Assembly (NCBI RefSeq): GCF_025770765.1
Contig: NZ_JANZKY010000007.1
Location: forward strand, 62,001-126,000
Source: Propionivibrio soli
Lineage (GTDB): Bacteria; Pseudomonadota; Gammaproteobacteria; Burkholderiales; Rhodocyclaceae
DNA: 64,000 nt
Direction of reading: 5' to 3'
In this document: one piece after another, positions 38,986-49,100 of the stretch
Layout of the letters: the number at the start of each line of letters is the position of its first letter
Numbering within the stretch: the stretch's first letter is position 1
Translations under genes and position numbers: made by a program
The notes under the pieces: generated by a model
What the model was told of the DNA's origin: nothing
What the model saw: the letters and a program-made list of their open reading frames with translations, nothing else
The model's database searches: none

Positions 38986-39083
38986 GCCGGGCGAGTGACT
39001 CGCCCTGCACTGGAGAAGCCACCCCGGGAACGAAACGGAACGGTCCAGGTCGGAGTCGGCACTCAGAACGCTCAGAAAATAAA

Positions 39084-39119
39084 AATCGGGGAAAGGCCTC
39101 TGCCCGCCTTTCCCCGATT
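39084..39119 (-). terminator. Strong intrinsic terminator facing the minus strand
   Basis: Arms 39084-39097 and 39106-39119 are a perfect 14-bp inverted repeat around an 8-base loop. On the minus strand the stem is followed by TTTTTATTTTC (U-rich), the classic Rho-independent form. On the plus strand only CCGGAG follows. Both flanking genes are on the plus strand, so the orientation is unexplained by annotated genes. Confidence 0.85.
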
Positions 39120-39305
39120 CCGGAGCCCTCCCTGGCCCTCTGTCTTGCTAAGACGCCGGCCGATTCGGCCCGCGTTGCCCGGGGATCATCGCTGGAACGC
39201 GGCCCGGGAAGAAACTGGCGGCCATTATGGCCCCGCTTTTGCGGCTTGTGTGTGCATTTCGTCGCAAGTAAATTGGAACCCGGTCCGAGCCCCTGAACGA
39301 CGTTG
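39084..39305 (-). ncRNA. Candidate structured RNA ending at the minus-strand terminator
   Basis: Reading leftward on the minus strand, a series of hairpins precedes the terminator: CCGC-AAAA-GCGG (39233-39244), GGCCAT-A-ATGGCC (39220-39232), a 7-bp stem between 39196-39202 and 39170-39176, GGCCGA-A-TCGGCC (39158-39170), and GTCTT-AGC-AAGAC (39142-39154). A TAAGAT -10-like hexamer lies at 39312-39317. The -35 is poor, so the 5' end is a guess. No coding frame in the stretch looks real. The family is not recognised and the call is inference from structure. Confidence 0.35.
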
Positions 39306-39346
39306 GGCGCGATCTTAAACCTTTTTTTGGCCGGTGGGGAACTCCA

Positions 39347-40600
39347 ATGAACGACAAGCCGGCGTCCAACCGCGACGGTGTTGTACGCATGCCGACAGCA
39401 GGCGGAAACGATGCGCTGAAAACCATCGAAATCTGCGCTGAAAAAGCGACCGCGCTCATGCGCTGCAACCTTGGTGCGCAAGGGTTTCTGGCCGCGACAC
39501 CGGGAACAGGCGCCCGCGCGCGCGGGTATGATCGCGTCTTCGGGCGCGACGCGGCGATCTGCGCGATTGCCGCGGCGCATTGCGGCGACGAGGAACTCCT
39601 TGCCGGCGCCGAACGCAGCCTGATTTCGCTTGCCGCGCAGCAGGCGCCGAATGGTCAGATTCCCAAGTACGTGGAGGCGGCGGGCGCCGATTTCTGGTAC
39701 CTCGGCTGCATCGACGCGACGCTGTGGTGGTTGATCGCGCTAGCGCATGTGAAGATGCGCGTTCCCGATTTGCCGGTGCGCCTGCAGTCGAACGTCGAGC
39801 GGGCGCTGGCTTGGCTTTCCTGCCAAGAGCATCAGCAGATTTACCTGTTGCAGCAGAACGAAGCCAGCGACTGGGCCGACATCATGCCGCGCTCGGGCTT
39901 CGTGTTGTATACGAATGCGCTCTGGTACTACGTCAAAGGGCTGTATCGCCTGTCACATGCCCCAGAGACGAGGCAGCACTTCAATCACCTGTTTCACCCG
40001 ACCGGGAACCATTACGCCGAGTACAAACGCCTGCGCCTGCTCATGCACTATGCGCGCGCCGGCATCGCGAATCGCGACATGTATCTGAGCTTCGTCAACC
40101 TCGGCTCCCGCGGCGACGAGGGCGACGTCTTCGGTAACCTGCTCGCCGTGCTCTTCGGCCTGGCCGACGACCACCGCAGTCGCCGCATTCTCGGGCATAT
40201 CGCCAAGAACCAGGACGGTGCGGCTTTTCCGGTACGCGTCACCTGTACGCCGATCGGCCGTGAGGACCCGTTCTGGCGAACTTACATGGGGCGTCACCGG
40301 CAGAACCTCGAACATCGCTATCACAATGGCGGTATCTGGCCGTTCGTAGGCGGGTTCTGGGCGTTGGCGCTGTCCTCGAGCGGTCGTACGGGAGAAGCGG
40401 AGTCGGTTCTGCTCGGCTTGGCGAAAGCGGCGGCCGTGAACGGCTGGCAGTTCAATGAGTGGTTCCACGGTTTGACGGGAGAACCCGAGGGGATGCCCGG
40501 GCAGACCTGGAACGCGGCGATGTTTCTCCTGGCACGCCACGGGCTGACGAACCGTGTGTTCCGCCGCATCTACGAGCGCAGCGATACCGCTTCCCGCTGA
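39347..40600 (+). CDS. (alpha/alpha)6 glycoside hydrolase, amylo-alpha-1,6-glucosidase-like
   Basis: A 417-residue cytoplasmic protein resembling the catalytic C-terminal part of glycogen-debranching enzymes and related (alpha/alpha)6 hydrolases. Landmarks are GYDRVFGRDAAICAIAA (about 65-81), NGQIPKYVEA, DFWYLGCIDATLWWLIAL, and near the end NGGIWPFVGGFWALAL and QFNEWFHGLTGEPEGMPGQTWNAAMFLLA. The N-terminal domain of full debranching enzymes is missing. The substrate could be a branched alpha-glucan or, as in GH100 relatives, sucrose. GGTGGGGA precedes the ATG. Proximity to treS supports a glucan role. Confidence 0.8.
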   Translation: MNDKPASNRDGVVRMPTAGGNDALKTIEICAEKATALMRCNLGAQGFLAATPGTGARARGYDRVFGRDAAICAIAAAHCGDEELLAGAERSLISLAAQQAPNGQIPKYVEAAGADFWYLGCIDATLWWLIALAHVKMRVPDLPVRLQSNVERALAWLSCQEHQQIYLLQQNEASDWADIMPRSGFVLYTNALWYYVKGLYRLSHAPETRQHFNHLFHPTGNHYAEYKRLRLLMHYARAGIANRDMYLSFVNLGSRGDEGDVFGNLLAVLFGLADDHRSRRILGHIAKNQDGAAFPVRVTCTPIGREDPFWRTYMGRHRQNLEHRYHNGGIWPFVGGFWALALSSSGRTGEAESVLLGLAKAAAVNGWQFNEWFHGLTGEPEGMPGQTWNAAMFLLARHGLTNRVFRRIYERSDTASR

Positions 40601-40625
40601 CCGCCGGCGATCGGGCGGAAGCGAA

Positions 40626-41645
40626 CTAGGCCGCGAATTGGGCGGCGAGCCAGCTGAAGAGACCGCCGACGATGACGAGGTGGGCGAACAGCACGCCGCC
40701 GAGCAGCAGCGGCCGAATGCCGGCCTTGCCCAGGCGACCGACGTTGGTATCGATGCCGAGGGCGGCCATCGCGGCCGTCAGCAGGAGCATGCCGGTGGTG
40801 CGCAACGTGTCGACGATCGGGGTCGGCACAATCCCCAGCGAATTGACGCCGGCAATGGCGACGAACCCGACGGCGAACCAGGGGATCGGCAGAGCCTCGT
40901 GCCGTCCGGTCGTTCGCTTGGCTCGTATAGCCCCGACGATGAGCAGAAAGGGGACAAGCAGCATCACGCGGATCATTTTGGCGATGACCGCGCTGCTCGC
41001 CACGTCGTCCCCCAGTGCGCTGCCGATGGCGACGACCTGCGCGACCTCATGCACCGTCGAACCGACGTAGATGCCGAAATCGAAACGGTCCGGACCCAAC
41101 CAACCGTAAATCAAGGGGTAAATGAGCATCGCCAAGGTGCCGAAACACACGACGGTCGCCACCGCGATGGCGCTCTTCTCGGCTACCGTTTTTTCGTCGA
41201 GGCGGAGCATGGGCACGGTGGCGACGACGGCGGCCGCGCCGCAAATGGCGCTGCCGGCGGAGGCCAGCAACACCGTCTCCGCATCAAGCTTCAGAATGCG
41301 GCGACCGATGATCCAGCCGAGGCCCAAGGTGGTCGTCACGACCAAAACGTCGATCAGGATACCGGTGCTGCCAACCTGAAGAATCTGTTGCACGCTGAGG
41401 TTGAAGCCGTACAAAGCGACGCCGGTGCGCAGGAAGCGCCGCTGAGCGAGCGCGAGTCCGCCGCGGAACCGGTCACCACTAAGCGTGGGCAGCGAGTTGC
41501 CAAGTAGAGCGCCGATCAGGATAGCCAACGTCAGGGGGCCGATACCGTAATGCTTCGCTGCGTCGAGCTGGCCGATGCCAAAGGCGAGGCCGCAAATGGC
41601 CATTACGGGGAGAAGGCCGGGGAGAAAGGTTTTGGTGGGCGTCAC
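40626..41645 (-). CDS. yeiH: YeiH-family membrane transporter (putative sulfate exporter)
   Basis: A 339-residue inner-membrane protein with about ten hydrophobic helices. Family blocks are IGPLTLAILIGALLGN, FLRTGVALYGFNLSVQQI, LLASAGSAICGAAAVVATVPML, YVGSTVHEVAQVVAIG, and AMAALGIDTNVGRLGKAG near the end. The family is annotated as putative sulfate/sulfite exporters on limited evidence. It starts with GTG and has a weak ribosome site. The divergent LysR gene 99 bp away is the usual partner. Confidence 0.9.
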   Translation of the reverse strand: MTPTKTFLPGLLPVMAICGLAFGIGQLDAAKHYGIGPLTLAILIGALLGNSLPTLSGDRFRGGLALAQRRFLRTGVALYGFNLSVQQILQVGSTGILIDVLVVTTTLGLGWIIGRRILKLDAETVLLASAGSAICGAAAVVATVPMLRLDEKTVAEKSAIAVATVVCFGTLAMLIYPLIYGWLGPDRFDFGIYVGSTVHEVAQVVAIGSALGDDVASSAVIAKMIRVMLLVPFLLIVGAIRAKRTTGRHEALPIPWFAVGFVAIAGVNSLGIVPTPIVDTLRTTGMLLLTAAMAALGIDTNVGRLGKAGIRPLLLGGVLFAHLVIVGGLFSWLAAQFAA

Positions 41646-41716
41646 TTTTCTTTTTCAGTAAGCCATGCGAACGGTGCGCAGGTTAGTCCTCTCTACTACA
41701 ATCCGTAAAACAGATA

Positions 41717-41733
41717 ATTTAGATCGTATAAAT
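41717..41733. promoter_or_regulatory. LysR-type operator between yeiH and the LysR gene
   Basis: ATTTA-N7-TAAAT is a perfect dyad containing the T-N11-A pattern of LysR-type binding sites. It lies 12 bp before the LysR gene start in the 99-bp divergent gap, in locally AT-rich DNA. It is likely bound by the LysR protein to control itself and yeiH. Confidence 0.6.
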
Positions 41734-41744
41734 AAGCAAAACTG

Positions 41745-42626
41745 ATGAAAGTGACCCTTCGCCAATTGGAAATTTTTGCCGCCATAGCAACCTATGGGCA
41801 GGTGACGCGGGCAGCCGAAGGTGTCGCGATGACCCAGTCAGCGGCGAGCATGGCGCTCAGCGATCTCGAGCGGCAGCTCGGGTCTCCTCTGTTCGACCGG
41901 GTCGGCCGGCAGCTTGTATTGAATGAAGCGGGTCGGCAGCTCTTGCCAAAGGCCCTTCAGGTCCTCGATAGCGTGCGTGAAATCGAAACCGCCGCGAGTT
42001 CTTCCACGGCGGCATTCGATCTACGGCTTGGCGCGAGTTTGACGATCGGCAACCATTTGTTGCCGGGACTTCTTGCGCAGTTGCAGGAGCGTTACCCGAG
42101 TAGCCGTTTCGACGTTTCGCTGCGCAACACCGAACAGGTGGTGGCCGATCTGCTGGCCTACCGCATCGATATCGGCTTCGTCGAAGGGCCGGTCCAGGAT
42201 GAACGCTTGCAGCGCTTCTTCTGGCGGCACGACCGGCTCTCCGTTTTCGTACCGCCCGAGCATCGCCTCGCGGGGAAAGTCGCGACGCAGGACGATCTCG
42301 TCGGCGTATCGTGGATACTGCGCGAACGGGGCTCCGGCACCCGGGAAGTTTTCGACCGTGCGCTTGCCAACGCGACACTACCGGTGCGCATCGCCTTTGA
42401 ACTCGAACAGCCGGAAGCCATCCGCCAGTTCGTGCGCGCCGGCCTCGGGCTCGGCTGCCTGCCCTGGCTCGAATTGCGCGATGCCTGCGCAGCCGGCTGG
42501 CTGGCGCTGGTCGATACGCCTTTTCTCAATCTCCAACGCCAGTTCCAGGCCGTCGTCCATCGCGACAAACACCTGAGCCTGGGCATCCGCTCGGTGTTGT
42601 CCTTGTGCGGCGTCGACCTCGTCTGA
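41745..42626 (+). CDS. LysR-family regulator (YeiE-like)
   Basis: A 293-residue LysR-type regulator. The N-terminal winged HTH is VTLRQLEIFAAIATYGQVTRAAEGVAMTQSAASMALSDLERQLGSPLFDRVGRQLVLNEAG (about 2-62), followed by the two-lobed co-inducer domain (about 90-290). RERGSGTREVFDRAL is typical of CysB/CbbR/YeiE relatives. Divergent pairing with yeiH matches the E. coli yeiE-yeiH layout. Sulfite or another sulfur compound is a plausible effector, by analogy only. Confidence 0.92.
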   Translation: MKVTLRQLEIFAAIATYGQVTRAAEGVAMTQSAASMALSDLERQLGSPLFDRVGRQLVLNEAGRQLLPKALQVLDSVREIETAASSSTAAFDLRLGASLTIGNHLLPGLLAQLQERYPSSRFDVSLRNTEQVVADLLAYRIDIGFVEGPVQDERLQRFFWRHDRLSVFVPPEHRLAGKVATQDDLVGVSWILRERGSGTREVFDRALANATLPVRIAFELEQPEAIRQFVRAGLGLGCLPWLELRDACAAGWLALVDTPFLNLQRQFQAVVHRDKHLSLGIRSVLSLCGVDLV

Positions 42627-42905
42627 GAGATCTCAGACCTCTGTCGCTCCTGTGAAAGCAGGTGGTTCGTGATAATGCCCGGAGAATAACCTATGGGCAT
42701 ATCTATTGTCGGTCGGCAATGTACTCTGCTCAGCTACATTGCTGTCCGTGTTGCCCCAATCTCAGCTCGCCAACCGCAGATGACTCATGATTCTCGGATC
42801 AGTCGTCTATGATAAATGGAGCAATGACACCAGAACGCTTGGCGGTCTGATTGCAGCGCTGATCGTAACGGCGAAATCCGTAGCGGGAATCGCGAGAGGG
42901 GGCGT

Positions 42906-45890
42906 ATGACAAAAGAGAACAGCCACCACAAAACAGGCCGGCCCGTTTGGTTATGCCGAATGGGTTATGCTGGCTTTCGGGAACCCCCCATTTCGGGCAT
43001 TTTCCCTTGGCTACTACTGATCTTCGTTGTTTTCTTACCGGTCATTTCCGTCACCGCGGAGGAGAAGCCGCTGCTCTTCCTCGGCAACAAGAACCTCGCT
43101 CCCGTCATTTATCTCGAGGACGGCAAACCGAGCGGACTCGTCGTGGATCTCGTGCGGGCGCTTGAGCCGACGATCGGACGGCCGATCGAAATCGTCTGCA
43201 TGGACTGGTCAACCGCCCAAGAGCGAGTGGCCAGGGGAGAAGCCGATGCGCTCATGCAGATCAACTACACGAAAGAACGCGACAAGCTCTTCGATTTCTC
43301 GTCCCCTTTGCTGCAGTCCAGGTTCTCCATCTTTACGCGCAGCAGCCGCGGCGACATTACGGATGCGACCAGCCTGCGCGGATTGCGGGTCGGAGTGGAG
43401 AAGGGCGGTCTGCCGCAGCACGTGCTGCAGGATGACGCGGCGATTCTCCTCACGATCATTCCCGATTTCCTCGACGGCTTCCGCCGGCTGGCGACGGAAG
43501 AACTGGACGCCGTTGTCGTCGATTACCGGATCGGCGCTTATGTGCTGGCGCGCAACCACATCAGCGGCGTCAAGGTGTCGGGGGAACCGGTGGCTTTCTC
43601 CGACTCGGCGATCGCCGTCAAGGAAGGGAATGCGGAGTTGCTGGCGGCGATTAACCGCGGCCTCGATCAGATTCGACGCGACGGGACGTACGCGCGCATC
43701 GTCAGCCAATGGGAACCGAAGGAGGTCGTTTTTCTGACCAAGGAACAAATGGCTACGCGCACGCAAGCCATGGTAATCGGTGTGCTCGTCTTTATTTGCT
43801 TCATTGCGGCGGTCTGGATGACGACGCTTTATCGAGAGCTGCGCAGGCGGCGCCGTGCCGAGGAGCAATGGCGGGTCATGTTCGAGAGTTCGCCAGTCTC
43901 GCTGTGGGTGGTCGATTTTTCCGCGGTCGGCGAGTGGTTCGACGAGTTGCGTGAGCGCGGCGTTGTCGATCTCGATGCTTACTTTGAGCAACACCCCGAA
44001 GCGGTTCACCGGTGCACCGAACTGGCCCGGGTGGTGGACACCAACGAGGCTACCCTCGCTCTGCTCGGCGCGGAGAGCAAGGCAACGTTGTATGCCGGGT
44101 TGGCCGGCGCGTTCACGACGGAGTCGCTCGAGACGTTCCGCGAACAACTCCTCACGTTGTGGAGCGGAAAAACGCGCAGCGTGAAAGACGGTATCGTCAA
44201 TACGCTGGCCGGGGAAAGACGCCATGTGACGGTCCACATGGCGGTTTGCCTTGGGCACGAAAGTGCGCTATCCCGCGTGCTGCTTGCACTTGCCGATATC
44301 ACGGAGCGAGCCCAGGGTGAAGAAGCGATGCGGCGGTACAAGGACGAGCTCGAGGAAACCGTGCACAGGCGCACGGCCGAACTGCGCCTTGCCCGCGATG
44401 CTGCGGAGGCGGCGAACAAAGCAAAGAGCGTTTTTCTCGCCAACATGAGCCACGAACTGCGGACACCGCTGAACGCCATCCTCGGTTTCTCCAGTCTCAT
44501 GCGCCGGGATGCGGAGCTTTCCGAGGGGCAACGCGAGAACCTTGAAATTATCAATCGCAGCGGCGAACACCTGCTTGCGCTGATCAACGACGTGCTCGAA
44601 ATCGCCAAGATCGAAGCCGGTAAGCTGCAGCTCGAGGCTGTACCGCTCGACCTCGGTCATCTGGTGCGTGACGTGTACGACATGATGCAGTTGCGCGCCC
44701 GGCAAAAGGGCTTGCAGCTATTGCTCGACATGGCGTCGGATTTCCCGCGCTTCATCCGCGGCGATGAAGCGCGTCTGCGACAGATACTCGTCAATCTTGT
44801 TGGCAATGCGGTGAAGTTTACCGAACACGGCGCCGTCACCATGCGCCTGGGGACGCGCGAGAACGACCACTTGCACTTAGTGATCGAGATCGAAGACACG
44901 GGGCCCGGCATCCGGCCAGAAGACCAGCGGCGGCTGTTCAAACCGTTCGTCCAGATCGAAGGCGGGGAGCAGCCTGGCACGGGCCTTGGGCTGGCGATTA
45001 CGCGGCAGTTCGTCGAACTGATGGGAGGCAGCATTTCGGTCGACAGCGCCGAAGGGCAGGGTGCCTTGTTTCGTGTCGAGCTTCCGGTGGAATTGGCGGG
45101 CGCGGCGAACGTTGCCCGACAGGACAAAGAGTCAGCGGCCGAAATCGTCGGGTTGGCGCCTGGGCAGCCCTGTTACCGCGTGTTGATCGTCGAGGACCAG
45201 CGCGAAAACCGCGTTCTGCTCAATCGCCTAATGACGGCGGTGGGGATGGACGTCCGTGAGGTGGAGAACGGCGAGGAGTGCCTCCGCGTTTTCGAAGAAT
45301 GGCGGCCCGATCTCATCTGGATGGATCGCCGGATGCCGGTAATGGATGGCGAAGAAGCGGCGCGTCACCTCCGCAGGCTGCCGGGTGGCGACAAGGTGAA
45401 AATCGTTGCGGTGACCGCTTCGGCGTTCAAGGAGGAACAGCAGGCGATGTTCGACGCCGGAATGGACGACTTCGTGCGTAAACCGTATCGCTTCGGCGAG
45501 ATCTACGACTGCATGGCAAGACAACTGGGTGTCCGCTATCGTTACGGTGATCATGCCCAACCCGTGCTTCAGGAGACGCAACTTGCGCCGACGGCGTTCG
45601 CGAGCGTGCCGGACAGACTCAGAACCGACTTGATGAACGCCTTGGAAAGCTTGGACAGCCGTCGTATCGAGCGGTCGATTGAAGGTGTTGCCCGTTACGA
45701 TCCGCCTTTAGCGCTCATCCTCAAGGGGTTTGCGGAAGGGTTCGACTACCCGGCTATACTGAGGGCGCTGAAGGACGTGGGTGAACACCGGGCGATCGAG
45801 GACGTACCGGATGGAGCTGGTGGACCAAAGACGGGTGGTGGCGCTGGCGAACGCGCCGAACTTGGTCGTCCATGCCCCGAAGATGCCTGA
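42906..45890 (+). CDS. Hybrid histidine kinase with periplasmic SBP_bac_3 sensor
   Basis: A 994-residue hybrid kinase. It begins with a leader TM (about 30-50) and a periplasmic amino-acid-binding-protein-like domain (about 52-275; PLLFLGNKNLAPVIYLEDGKPSGLVVDLVRAL). TM2 lies at about 288-308, followed by a PAS-like region (about 325-475) and HisKA with the phospho-acceptor His in MSHELRTPLN (about 514). HATPase has NLVGNAVKF and GTGLGLAITRQFV, and REC has LIWMDRRMPVMDG (Asp about 804). The tail after REC has no Hpt histidine. It is a paralogue of the next gene, and the REC-HD-GYP protein downstream is a likely target. Confidence 0.93.
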   Translation: MTKENSHHKTGRPVWLCRMGYAGFREPPISGIFPWLLLIFVVFLPVISVTAEEKPLLFLGNKNLAPVIYLEDGKPSGLVVDLVRALEPTIGRPIEIVCMDWSTAQERVARGEADALMQINYTKERDKLFDFSSPLLQSRFSIFTRSSRGDITDATSLRGLRVGVEKGGLPQHVLQDDAAILLTIIPDFLDGFRRLATEELDAVVVDYRIGAYVLARNHISGVKVSGEPVAFSDSAIAVKEGNAELLAAINRGLDQIRRDGTYARIVSQWEPKEVVFLTKEQMATRTQAMVIGVLVFICFIAAVWMTTLYRELRRRRRAEEQWRVMFESSPVSLWVVDFSAVGEWFDELRERGVVDLDAYFEQHPEAVHRCTELARVVDTNEATLALLGAESKATLYAGLAGAFTTESLETFREQLLTLWSGKTRSVKDGIVNTLAGERRHVTVHMAVCLGHESALSRVLLALADITERAQGEEAMRRYKDELEETVHRRTAELRLARDAAEAANKAKSVFLANMSHELRTPLNAILGFSSLMRRDAELSEGQRENLEIINRSGEHLLALINDVLEIAKIEAGKLQLEAVPLDLGHLVRDVYDMMQLRARQKGLQLLLDMASDFPRFIRGDEARLRQILVNLVGNAVKFTEHGAVTMRLGTRENDHLHLVIEIEDTGPGIRPEDQRRLFKPFVQIEGGEQPGTGLGLAITRQFVELMGGSISVDSAEGQGALFRVELPVELAGAANVARQDKESAAEIVGLAPGQPCYRVLIVEDQRENRVLLNRLMTAVGMDVREVENGEECLRVFEEWRPDLIWMDRRMPVMDGEEAARHLRRLPGGDKVKIVAVTASAFKEEQQAMFDAGMDDFVRKPYRFGEIYDCMARQLGVRYRYGDHAQPVLQETQLAPTAFASVPDRLRTDLMNALESLDSRRIERSIEGVARYDPPLALILKGFAEGFDYPAILRALKDVGEHRAIEDVPDGAGGPKTGGGAGERAELGRPCPEDA

Positions 45891-46114
45891 AAACCGGCGT
45901 CGTCGATCGTCGGCAAGAGGGGTGAAATGGGGCGCTGGCGGACGTCAACTCGACGCGTACGAGAAGCCGGGAATTGCGACCTTGGACGCAAGGTAGAGCA
46001 ACGGTGGAAGCGAGTCAGTCGACGGAACTCCGCCAACGGCGCGTTTGGAATGTTTACAACGTTTGGAATGGGCGAGAGCGAACAACCGGGGTATACCGGT
46101 GATTCGAATCGATC

Positions 46115-49100
46115 ATGAATTTCTCCCCACATACGGCGATGCGCTCCTTGACGGCACGTCTGGTTGCCGGGATCGCTGTCACCGTCATTATCGTTTCGCT
46201 CATCGCGGTCGCCGCCATGTCAAGCGTGCTGGGGGACGCGGCACAACGCCACCTGGAAAACCGCGCAGACGAAACGCTTTCCTACCTGGTGGCCTCGCTC
46301 CAGTTGCCGCTCTGGAACGTCGACTACGAAGGCGTGAGGACGATCGGCGAGGCGATCTCCCACGAGGAATCCGTGGCGCAACTTGTAGTGCGGAACGAAA
46401 CCGGCGACACGGTGTACGAAATGGTGCGGGCAAATGAGAGTGGCGTGGCGCAGCGCTCGGCAGCCGTCATGCACTCGCTGCCGGAAGGCGAACGTACCGT
46501 AGGCGAAGTGTCTCTGGCACTGAGCGCCAAACCTTACACGGCCGCCAACCAACGCGTGCTTTTATCCTCGGTGATCATCATTGGCGCCATCTTGGCTGCC
46601 GTTCTCCTGGTGACCTTCGTTTACGTGCGCGGTGCGCTAAGGAAACCGCTGCGTGCGCTCAACGAGATCGCGACGCGCTTCGCAAACGCGGATTACGGAG
46701 TGTCCCCGGAGGTGCTTCCGTATCGAGAATTCCAGCCTTTCGGACGCGCCTTGCGCCAACTGGCGGACACGGTAGAGGAGCAGATTGCCGCCGTGAAAGA
46801 CGCGGAAGGCAAATACCGCAGCATTTTCGAGAATGTGTTGGAAGGGATGTTCCAGAGCACGCTGCAAGGGCGTTTCCTCAAGGCCAACCCGGCGTTGGCC
46901 AGGATTCTCGGCTACGCCTCGACCGATGAGTTGATCACCCGCGCCGGAGACATCGCCGGCAACGTGTACATGGCCGCCGATGAACGTCAGCGTTTCGTCG
47001 CGCTCCTGCAGGAAAGCGATGGGGTGAACGGTCACGAGGTCCGCCTGCGTTGCCGTGACGGAGCGGAAATCTGGGCGTCGGTAAGCGCGCGGCTGGTGCG
47101 TGATGATTCGGGGAGACCGGTCCTGATCGAGGGTTTCGTTACTGACATTACCCAGCGCAAGCACGACGAAATCAAGCTGCGTCGTCTGAATCGGGAGCTG
47201 CTCGCCGTCAGCAGTTGCCATCAGCTTCTCATGCGCGCCGGAGACGAGCGGAGCCTTCTCGAGGATGTCTGCCGTGTGGTTTGCGAGCAAGCCGGGTATC
47301 GCATGGCCTGGGTCGGTTATCTCGATTCCGGCGAGGACCGCCTCATCCGGCCAGTGGCGTGGGCTGGCGCGGAGTCCGGTTTTCTCGGGCAAGCGGCGAT
47401 CGGATGGAACGATGATGCGGACGGGCAAAGCCCGAGCGGCCTCGCGGCACGGCGTGGCGAATGCGCATGTGTGCAGGATTTTGGGGCTGGCCCGGGGAAT
47501 GAACGGTGGCGGCGTGCGGCGCTTGACCGTGGGTATGCGTCAGGGGTCGGGCTGCCGCTAAAGGACGAGAGCGGCGCCACGTTCGGGGTATTGACCATCT
47601 ACGCGGAGGAGTCGGAAGCCTTTACGCCGGACGAGATACGGCTGTTGGGCGAGCTTGCCTCGGATCTGTCGTTCGGGATCATTGTCCTGCGCGCGCGTAC
47701 CGAGCGAGCGCGTGCCGAGCAAACGGCGGCATTGACAAGCTTTGCCTTGCACAACGTACGCGAAGCGGCCTTCATTGTCGGCGCCGATGGGCGTTTTGTG
47801 TTTGTGAACGAGCAGTGTGGGCGGGTGCTCGGTTACTCCCCGTCCGAACTTGCCGGGTTGGGTGTGCAGGACGTCGATCCCGAGTTCCCAATGGAACGAT
47901 GGAACAACCACTGGGATGAACTGCGCGAACGCCGGTTGATTACGTTCGAGCGCAAACTGCTGACCAAGGATGGCCGGCAGATTCCGATGGAAATCACCAG
48001 CACCTATTTCGAATACGAAGGACAGGGCTACAACCTGGCGCTGGCGCGCGACGTTACCGATCGCAAGCAGCTCGAAGAGGAGCGGGTACGTTACCGGGAT
48101 GAGCTCGAGGGCATGGTGCTGCAGCGCACTACGGAGCTTCTGCTCGCGCGGGATGCCGCTGAGACGGCAAACAAGGCGAAGAGCGTGTTCCTTGCCAACA
48201 TGAGCCATGAGTTGCGCACGCCATTGAACGCCATCCTGGGTTTTTCGGGGATGCTGCGACATGATGCCCAATTGCCGCAAAGCGCCGTTCAGTATGTCGA
48301 CATCATTAATCGCAGCGGCGAGCACCTGCTGAGCCTGATCAATGACGTTCTCGAAATGGCCAAGATCGAGGCCGGCCGCGTGCAGTTGGAGAACGCGCCA
48401 TTCGACCTCGGGGGAATGGTACGTGACGTGACCGACATGATGGAAATCCGGGCACGCGAAAAGGGGCTGCGGCTGCTCGTCGATCAAACATCGGAGTTTC
48501 CACGCTACATCGTCGGTGACGAGGCCCGGTTGCGTCAGGTACTGATCAACCTGGTGGGCAACGGCGTCAAGTTCACCGAACAGGGTGGGGTCACCGTCCG
48601 GCTCGGGACCAAACAGAACCATGCGGCGCACCTGGTCATCGAAGTCGAGGATTCCGGCCCGGGCATTGCCGAGGGGGACCAACAGTTCATCTTCGAGCCG
48701 TTTGCGCAGCTCGGCGAACAGCGCGACAACAAGGGAACCGGGCTTGGCCTGACGATTACGCGGCAGTTTGTGGAAATGATGGGCGGCCAGATCTCGCTCA
48801 AGAGCACGCCGGGCCAAGGCTCTCTGTTCCGCGTCGATCTGCCGTTGACCGAGGCGGCGGAGACGGAAGTCGTCCGCATCGATTCCGAACCTCAAGGACG
48901 CATCATCGGTTTGGTTCCGGGGCAGCCGCCGTACCGGGTACTGATTGTCGAGGACCAGATCGAAAACCAGTTGCTGTTGGCCAAACTGATGGATTCGATC
49001 GGCTTCGAGGTCAAGGTGGCGGCGAACGGCGAGGAAGGTGTCGATCTTTTCCAAAAGTGGAGCCCGCATCTGATCTGGATGGACCGCAAGATGCCGGCTA

